A stretch of 64,000 nt of DNA from Megascapheus bottae (lineage: Eukaryota > Chordata > Mammalia > Rodentia > Geomyidae): positions 7,348,106 through 7,412,105 of the forward strand of contig JANJXV010000024.1 of the NCBI GenBank assembly GCA_024803745.1, written 5' to 3'. Below are positions 56,856 through 64,000 of this stretch, piece after piece. Made by a program: the position numbers and the translations under genes. Under the pieces are notes generated by a model. It worked only from the letters and a program-made list of their open reading frames with translations. It was not told the origin of the DNA and searched no databases. The stretch's first letter is position 1. Each line of letters begins with the position of its first letter.

Positions 56856-58432
56856 TAAGCAACCATCTTACAGAAACCAGCTTAAGAATGTTTCCTTTCA
56901 CTGGAAAGCAAAAAAGCATTGAGCAGAACACTGGTCAAATGTGCCCCCAAGAGGTCTGCATGGTTTTGGCTCTGCTCATCTTGTTTTCTGAGTTGTAGAG
57001 ATACTTAGGGCCTAATAGCTTTAATTTTCTTTAATTTTTTTTGTGTTTATTTCCTTGCACCTGGAAAAATATTGGAACTTATAAGTTTTTTACTGCTATT
57101 TTTATAATTTTAAATTATTTTTCACCATATTAAATCCATAGATGCCCAGAGTGTATGTTACCCACTCCCCTTTATCTGCTCCCCCTTTTCTTGTTTGGTG
57201 AATTTCTTTATGCTCAGTGTCTATCTATCTTGATCCTCTTTACAGTGCTGTCATATTTCTCCTTTTCCTTGTCCCTTTCCAGACTTTTCATTTGCAGAAG
57301 GGAGAACTGTTGACTAAAACCATCGGCTGTCTTTCTAACACCTTCTAAGAAAAAAACCTGTAGGGTGTTTCAATGAAGAAATGGCAAGATTTTCTATTCA
57401 CCATCCAAACTGTTGCAGCACAAACTATAAATAGCCAAGAAAAACCATGTTTCATCTATTTTTACCTCAACATAGATGAAGAAAAAAATGATCTGAACTC
57501 ACCAATTTGTTGATGTTTTTTAGAATTATTTGCTATGCAAATATTTCTTTCAGTTTGTCCATATTGCCACAGAATTCACAGAATGATAGCCACTGTACAT
57601 TGACTGCACAAATAATATGCATTATTCAATTGTAAATGTGATCCTTTAAGATTTATTTTCAAAAATGTATATCATTATTTAGTGGGTCTAAGTATTAACC
57701 TTGACATTCATCACTATAATGGCCCTATCTTTGCTGCTGACCTGAGAATACAATTATAGAAACTCTTTAATGTACAAACATGTTTTCTTTCAACCTGTTT
57801 TATTCCCACACTTAATATCTAAGAAATAGAAATGAAATTTATCATGTAAATTATATTATAATTTGTTCATTATATTCCCAAACTTGATTAGAAGGACTTT
57901 CTTCCACCGTTCTCCTCCACAATCCATTGCCTTCCAAGTCCAACTTCATCTTTGCTAGTGAAGTTTTAAAGAGCTTGATAAGAGGTCAGGTGAGAGTGAA
58001 TGTTAGTTGTGTTTACATGTAGTACTAGACTGAGAATAGAATTATAGCAACTGGGAGGACAGAGGCAGAAGTTGTAGGAAATTCTTGGGAAATGCCCAAA
58101 TATTTGGAACATCATTTCATAAAAGAGCTCATGGGACCAGCTCATGCAAATGGAATATTGCTTTCACTGTGCCATTGAAATTTGACATCTAACGTTCATT
58201 GCCATGAAGTTCTCTGCTCTATCCTCTTCCCCTCTCTTCTACCAGAAGTGTGGAGAATAACAGAGGGAGACAGACTAGGTCCTAGGTCCAGTTACTTAAA
58301 TAGATAGAAGTAGAACCGTAGAGTACTGGAATTTGGTATTCAAGTTTGATTTAATTTGAGATTAATTAGTTCTTTGAGATAAGTTAACATTCAAAAGGAA
58401 GAGAAACTATTATAACAAAACATTTTCTTTCA
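56856..58432. other. Unique AT-rich sequence
   Basis: 1.6 kb without a recognised repeat. 57160-57300 is T/C-rich. No exon-like frame. Confidence 0.45.
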
Positions 58433-58642
58433 CGGGGCATGGTGGCTCATACCTGTAGTCCTAGCTACTCTGGAATCTGAGATCTGATGATCCTGATTCA
58501 AAGCCAGCCAGGGCACTAAAGAGCATGAGACTCCAATAAATCACTAGAAAATGGGAAGTGGGACATAGCCTTGAGCTGAATAACTCAGGGATAATGCCAG
58601 GGCCCAGAGTTCAAGCCCCATGACACACACACAAAAGAACTA
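58433..58642 (+). mobile_element. B1-ID dimeric SINE
   Basis: Head ggggcatggtggctcatacc, gtagtcctagctactctgga; linker ccaataaatcactagaaaat; tail ttgagctgaataactcaggg and aatgccagggcccagagtt, with a CA-rich end. Confidence 0.88.
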
Positions 58643-59216
58643 TTTTCAAATTTCATTTTTTACCCTGAAAAGCCCTCCTCTTTATAACTTACTAATACTA
58701 AACATGTTTGCATCCTTTTAGAAATATTATGCATCTATAATGTATGCCTATTATCTATCTAACATCTGTCTATTGTCTGTCTGTTCTCTAGCATCTATGT
58801 CCCCTTTCTTCTGTTATAATACACATGGTTTTGCTTCTCCTTTTCTTATAAATTGTTATGTTGCTGCACAACAATTTTCTTCATTATTTTTTAAATCATC
58901 ATCTGCTTTTAAATTCCTTCATCTCTGCTATTTACTAACTAGTCTACAATGTGCGCAGATGTGGATTTTTCACTATCATAAAGCACAAAAGTAAAACTTC
59001 AGGATGAGCTATCTTAAGTTGAGAACAGTCTATGTAGTCTCCTCAGATATCATGTACATATTTGGCAGGTGTGATATGTCTATAAATTCTTCCATAGATT
59101 ATTAGGCTCTGGGAAAGCCTCTAACACATTCCTTAATCATACTCTAGTACATGTTTGCAGATCTTTTTATTCTTATAATAGGTATGTACCATAATTACTA
59201 TCTTTTTCTTTCTTAG
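58643..59216. other. Unique AT-rich sequence
   Basis: A TCTATC/TCTGTC low-complexity patch near 58750-58790. Nothing else recognised. Confidence 0.4.
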
Positions 59217-59290
59217 TGGTGCTGGGCTTTGAACTCAGGACTTTATGCATATGAAAAGCATCATTTACTGTGTCTTCAATTCATTGTATG
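59217..59290 (-). mobile_element. ID-like monomer remnant, antisense
   Basis: gtgctgggctttgaactcag, gactttatgcatatg: inverted B-box half of an ID monomer. Confidence 0.45.
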
Positions 59291-59449
59291 TGACGATGCA
59301 GCCAACAGACTCACAATTTCATTTATTTCAATTTGCTGAAAATATTTAAAAATTTTAAAACTAAGTAAAATAGTAATGTGGTTTCAAAGAAAAATCTACA
59401 AAATGTTGTATCAGAAAGAGTCTAGTTTCTTTTTGAAATATTCTATCTT

Positions 59450-60050
59450 TAAGTAGGAGCTATTATAGTAAATGGCAATAAATCATTTGAACCTACGCAC
59501 ATTCATGTCGTCCAGCCATGTATGTTTGGGAGTACATCCTGGAAGAGTTAATAGGCCAAAATGTAACTGCATATGTACTTTTATCACAGGCTGTCACATT
59601 TTCCCCTAGAGAGCCTGTAACACACTGCAGTCGCACCAGCCCTAAATGAGAGGGTCTCCTTGTCTGTAGCTTCTTCACCAGCAGGCTGGGGTTACAAGTG
59701 AATTGTTGCCCATTTGGTGGGTGAGGGAAAAAAATAACTTCTTCTCCTGCCAATATCTTGGGGTTTTCATTTACACTGCAGAGAACAAATTTTAAACCGC
59801 TTTGCATAGTGTCCCAGCCCCAAAATGAGGGTTTGATTTACCATATAATTTATTTCTGGTTCATATTTCTGTTCTGAACAAGCTTTTGGGTTTGAGGTTA
59901 TAAACAAAATAATTTGACTGTTTACTTGTGGCTGAACAAAGGGCCTAAAGGCACATTGGGAAAAAAATTCTTTTTCAAAGGGAAAAGTAGGGCAATAGTT
60001 TCTAAAAGCTGTCATCTATTTGTCTGACATTTAGTAATGTCATAGAAGCT
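59450..60050. other. Unique block, possible conserved non-coding element
   Basis: 600 bp of high-complexity, repeat-free sequence. Minus-strand frames of 104 and 82 codons overlap it, but neither has a recognisable domain or paired splice signals, so I do not call a gene. Its lack of any repeat decay makes it a candidate for constraint. Confidence 0.3.
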
Positions 60051-60444
60051 CTTGGTTCCTGTCACAACAAAAATATTTTCTAATAAATAAAACTTTAGAT
60101 TCTAGATAACAGAAAATGTCTAATAGGTATTGATTTTTTATAGTCATTCTCATATGCCTAGAATGATTTTTCTTTACTTTGGCAACTTCTAACTTTTCTC
60201 AACCTTCCTACACAAGACTTTTATATTTCCCTTTCTTCTTTGTTGACCTATCTTTTCTCAAAATTTCTATTGTTATTCCTTCTTTAAGTTTGGCCAGGTT
60301 TTCATTGATTCACATATCTAACTTTCATCTTGGTTTATTCCTTCCCTGCGCCTTAGCCTGACAAATATCTCTCACTCAAATCTGGTTTCTGTCTGTCCCA
60401 AGGATGGCATGTCCAGAAGAAGGCATTCATTTTTGTTGTGTTTT

Positions 60445-60545
60445 TATTTTTTTGAGATTGGGGTGCCCTTATGAAACTCATGCTGATTTCAAATTTTCCA
60501 TCATCAAGTGTTGGGATTACAGGTGATCATTGCCATACTCAGATC
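60445..60545 (-). mobile_element. B1-like SINE fragment, antisense
   Basis: gagattggggtgcccttatg, gctgatttcaaattttccat and gtgttgggattacaggtgat are the inverted B1 order. Confidence 0.55.
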
Positions 60546-60905
60546 AAGGTATTGCTTTGAAGGAAGTGTCTCCTTGCTTGTTTCTTTCCAAAGTATTTAA
60601 CTTTCATGTCCTACAAGGGTTCTCTAAGCAAAGGTGTCAAGAAGTCTCATTCACTAGAAAGTTTCTGCCTGCTTCCCTGACACCCTGTAATTCTCTGTAT
60701 CTTTCCTTGTTTCTTTCTCCATTCCAGAGTTGTTTGGTGCTTGTCAAGAAGGCTCCTAAATTGTTCTGTACTTTCCCCATTTTACCATGGATTTTAATTG
60801 TGCCATTATGTAGAGCAGAAATGCCATGAAGACAGGAATAGGTCTGTATCATTAATTCTAAGTTACAATATCTACACACAAGAGTTGTTAAAATACACTC
60901 TGAGT
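60546..60905. other. Unique sequence, nothing recognised
   Basis: No recognised repeat. A 99-codon plus frame and a 130-codon minus frame overlap here with no domain. Confidence 0.4.
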
Positions 60906-60907
60906 GA

Positions 60908-60909
60908 AT

Positions 60910-60946
<37 letters not shown>

Positions 60947-60955
60947 CATAAACGT
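60908..60955. repeat. (CATATA)n/(TA)n tract
   Basis: Six-base CATATA units with one GTACAT variation, about 45 bp. Confidence 0.88.
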
Positions 60956-61284
60956 ACGATATGTGAGGTAAATGTGCAGGCAAATAAAAGGGAACAAGGC
61001 ACACCTTCTAGGGAAAATAGAACAGGCAAGGGTGACGAAAAAGATGAGTCTCTGTGGACTATCTCGTGGACCTTTCATTACTATCAATTATTTTAACTAC
61101 CTTTAGTGGTATTGATCATACCCACAAATATCTAGTGAATAACTCTCTATGAAATTTAGAAGCAAATACAATGACAAGATAAATCTCATGAGTGTAAGTC
61201 ATTTCTCATATCTCAGCCCAAGTTAAAACCAACTATAAGACCAAAGACATTAAGAACAAAATGGATCGTTTCTGTATATTTCAG

Positions 61285-61612
61285 TGGTAATGTGGTATGA
61301 ATTCAAGGACCACATTTGCTAGGGAGATGCTTTACCACTTGAGCCACACTCTGTGCTCTCTTTTGCTTTAGATAGGGCCTTTTATTTTTACTTGGAGTGT
61401 TCCACATATCTGTGTTCCACGTATCTGTGTTCCACATATCTGTGCTTTTTGATAATGGGATTTCAGAGATGTGGCATTTTTCCCACTGGTTGGTGAAGAA
61501 GATATCCTTACAACATTTTTGTCCACACTGGCCTCAAACTATGATCTTCTTGATCTCTGTCTTTAGAGTAGCTAAGATTACAAGCATGAGTCACTGTTCC
61601 TGGCCCTCCCAA
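61285..61612 (-). mobile_element. B1-ID dimeric SINE, antisense, with an inserted tandem repeat
   Basis: Inverted tail at 61315-61375 (ccacttgagccacactctgt) and inverted B1 head at 61520-61610 (actggcctcaaactatgatc, gattacaagcatgagtcact). A three-unit tandem repeat lies between the two halves. Confidence 0.6.
61398..61442. repeat. Three 15-bp tandem units
   Basis: tgttccacatatctg, tgttccacgtatctg, tgttccacatatctg; only the middle unit differs, by one base. It makes a Val-Phe-His-Ile-Ser repeat in one frame by chance. Confidence 0.95.
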
Positions 61613-62345
61613 CATGCAATTACCAGATGTACTTACAACTTCAAAAATCAAAGCAAGTTGTATGTGCATGTGGGAGGGATGCATTATTGCCTTTCAATAA
61701 TGTGCTGTACATCTGCTTATAATTATCAAAACATCAAAGAAAACATGCTTTAATTTCTTAATGTGCTCATTAAAAATTATTCCTATAATACACTCACATT
61801 TTTGTAATTTATTTTATGATGATTTTTTTAAACTGGCAAGATACTAGAGGAAAAACAAAATTTAATAACAAGATTTTGCTAGCTTATGACTTTATCAAAA
61901 ATAACCTATTTTAATTTTACTTTATAATTTGGTAAATACCTTGATTTAAAAGTTACATGTTGCTGCTTAATGTTTTTAGAAATTCATCTTTTCTTTCATT
62001 TTCCTCATACCTATTTTCTGTGAATTAGGGATTTGAAGAAAGTCATTAGTTTAGGTGCATACAAGTTGGAAAAGGTCAATTCTGAACTGAGTGGAAATTG
62101 CTGATTACAGGGCAAAGATAGCATCCACGGGACCCAGAAGAAAATCAGAATAAGAAGTGGCTGCATCTAAAAATTCATTATCTGTGAAATTTTCTGAGCT
62201 CTAATTTATGTAACATCATTTTTCCATGTCTATGGCAAAACAATAAATATTCTTCTTGCTCATTTCAAACAAAATATGGAATAACAACTTTTATTAAAGG
62301 AATTACGAGGTACAAAAGTAATAAAATATTTATATTTTATGTTTT
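61613..62345. other. Unique AT-rich sequence
   Basis: No recognised repeat or exon. Confidence 0.45.
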
Positions 62346-62456
62346 AACTTTTTTTGTCAGTCATGGGACTTGAACTTTGTGCCTGGGCATTGTCCCTGAG
62401 CTCTTCAGCTCAAGGCTACCACTTTACCCCTTGAGCCACAGTGCCACTTCCATGTT
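62346..62456 (-). mobile_element. Free SINE tail block, antisense
   Basis: tgtcagtcatgggacttgaa, gcctgggcattgtccctgag, ctcttcagctcaaggctacc and cttgagccacagtgccactt are the inverted shared tail. No ID or B1 head follows; the sequence returns to unique DNA at ttaactctta. Compare 12181-12330. Confidence 0.72.
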
Positions 62457-62866
62457 TTAACTCTTAAAGTGGTTAGTATAATTTCAAATCATTGGAAAAC
62501 ATTTTCAAACATGACTGTTACCAGAGGACATAGAATCAGAGTATAAAGATGGTCACTGAAGGAAAGTATGAATTTGGACGAAGAGGACTATGTTAAAGGG
62601 TAGAAAATTGTGTCTATGTATGAGAAATAATAGCCTAGTACTCTTCAGTTCTAGTGGATAGCATGAAGGCTATAGTGAGCAATGTACTATATTCTATAGA
62701 AATATGGTAAAAAAAAATAGATTTTAGTATTTGTAACAATCACAAAAGTAGTGAGTTGACCAATTATCTGGGCAGATTAAAGCATTATGTAGCATACATT
62801 AAATATTTACCACTGACTATATATATTTATATATGGATGCATGCATATATATGTACTACAGTATTT
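62457..62866. other. Unique AT-rich sequence
   Basis: Nothing recognised; TA-rich at 62815-62855. Confidence 0.4.
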
Positions 62867-62867
62867 A

Positions 62868-63182
62868 TAGAGAGAAGGAAGTGAAATAGAGAAGGAAGAT
62901 CGGAGAATGAAGGAGGGCAGGGGAAGAAGGGAAGTAAGAGACAGAAAGAGAAGGAGATGGAGAGAGGAAAGGAAAGGGATAAAGGGAGAGGGAGAAAGAA
63001 AAATTTAAAAAGCGGGGAGAGAGAGAAGGGCAAAGAAGGGAGAGGGGAAAACAGGAAAAGATAGATGCGGAGGAGAAGGAGCAGAGAAAAAGAGAGGAAA
63101 AGAGTGGAAGAAAGGAAAAATAGAGAGGAAAAGCAAGACAAAACAAGGAAAGAGAAGGAAAGGGAGAGAGGGAGAAAGGGCA
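62868..63182. repeat. Long polypurine GA-rich tract
   Basis: About 310 bp of nearly pure A/G with GGAGA and GAAGG units, the longest such tract in the window. Minus-strand frames of 118 and 123 codons over it are Ser/Leu/Phe/Pro low-complexity artefacts. Confidence 0.94.
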
Positions 63183-63880
63183 TATTATGTAGAGCCTCCT
63201 CTCTTGAATTTTTTCAGAGATGTTGGAGGTAAACAAATCAACATTAATGAGAAATTATGGTTTTAAGAAAATAAAATGCAATAAAATGGCTACTAACTTT
63301 AAATCTGAATTTTACTTGTTAGATTATTATAATTTTTCCCTAAAAGAATTTTTCCTTCTTAGCATTACATCTGAATAAGGAAGGTTGCTTTTTGGTAGTT
63401 TATAGAACCTTAGGGTAGTTCAGGCTCCTTATATATTAATAGGTAGGCACTTGAGGCTGGATCTTATGATAGGGTTTAGTTTTCTAGCCCCAAGCAGCCT
63501 ACCAAAGTCAAATGTAGAGTTCCTAAGGACTGGAACTCTATCCTTAATTACCCTAAGGATAATTTGTCCCAAACACACTTAATGATTAATGTTAAATTAC
63601 ACTTCTTACTGTATTTACGCAAATAATCAGGCCAAACCCAATAAATCCACATTATTTTTGAGACTGAATAATTTAAGGTAGTAAAGGGGCATTATATGAA
63701 AGCTTTGTTTCAGAATGTTAACAGGGGACTTCTTTGTATTATCAGAACAATAGTTCAATTGCTTTTGTACTATTTTACTCTTCTTTGTAAATTGCAGCTA
63801 ACTGATGGATATGTTAAAATCTGACATGTTTGGTGGAGATTTAATTGACTTCCTTTCTACTGCTGAAAAACTGGTTTGGT
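63183..63880. other. Unique AT-rich sequence
   Basis: No recognised repeat or exon. Confidence 0.45.
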
Positions 63881-64000
63881 TGCCAGGAGTTTGGCTTAGT
63901 GGTAGACAGCTTGCCTAGCATGCATGAAGACCCGGGTTCAATTCCTTGGTACCACATACTTAGAAAAAGTCAGAAGTGGTGCTGAGGATCAGGTGGTAGA
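63881..64000 (+). mobile_element. ID-headed composite SINE, cut by the window end
   Basis: Head ccaggagtttggcttagtgg, B box gggttcaattccttgg, then gtcagaagtggtgctgagga; the remaining tail lies beyond the window. Confidence 0.92.

Noticed and set aside
59493..60015. 104- and 82-codon minus-strand frames as a possible gene
   Set aside because: No known domain, no paired splice sites that join them, and composition like the surroundings. Kept only as a conservation candidate.
60637..61029. 130-codon minus-strand frame
   Set aside because: It runs through a (CATATA)n tract (Cys-Ile repeats) and has no domain.
62827..63236. 118- and 123-codon minus-strand frames
   Set aside because: They translate the polypurine tract into Ser/Leu/Phe/Pro low complexity and occur in more than one frame.

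Overview
This window looks like ordinary non-coding mammalian DNA, either a gene desert or the inside of a very large intron. It is AT-rich and poor in CpG. It has many (CA)n, (CT)n and polypurine tracts, and it is full of SINE and LINE-1 copies. I found no conserved protein-coding exon, tRNA, rRNA, CRISPR array or host promoter. The only substantial protein-coding sequence is LINE-1. The SINEs point to a rodent. The commonest is about 200 bp, with a tRNA/ID-like head (B box resembling GGTTCGATTCC) and a shared tail ending in CTGGCAAAAA. A second family joins a 7SL/B1-like head to the same tail. From memory such ID and B1-dID composites fit non-murid rodents, possibly pocket mice, kangaroo rats or other Castorimorpha; this assignment is inference.

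Layout. 0-12.6 kb: mostly unique AT-rich DNA with a TC tract, several SINEs and a solo LTR in antisense at 3574-3974. 12.6-14.8 kb: a SINE split by a 499-bp solo LTR, another SINE and a MaLR-like LTR remnant. 14.8-33.8 kb: unique sequence with SINEs, an old L1 3' end at 17.5-18.2 kb, polypurine and (CA)n tracts, and more MaLR-like remnants. 33.8-39.4 kb: a near full-length L1 flanked by a perfect 15-bp target-site duplication, with 5'UTR, ORF1 and the ORF2 endonuclease, but with its 3' half deleted, inverted and partly duplicated. 39.5-44.2 kb: a cluster of 3' L1 fragments, mostly antisense, one of them inserted into a SINE. 44.2-64 kb: unique sequence with more SINEs, nested L1 tails at 49.9-51.3 kb, a third solo LTR at 54.6-55.1 kb nested in a B1-like SINE, a 310-bp polypurine block, and a SINE cut by the window end.

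Nothing here forms an operon or pathway. The elements interact only as retrotransposons: L1 machinery normally mobilises the SINEs, and the target-site duplications and poly(A) tails match that. The points most worth following are the rearranged L1, a hydrophobic reading frame that stays open in several L1 3'UTR copies, the sharing of one SINE tail between two unrelated heads, and three solo LTRs with readable insertion footprints.
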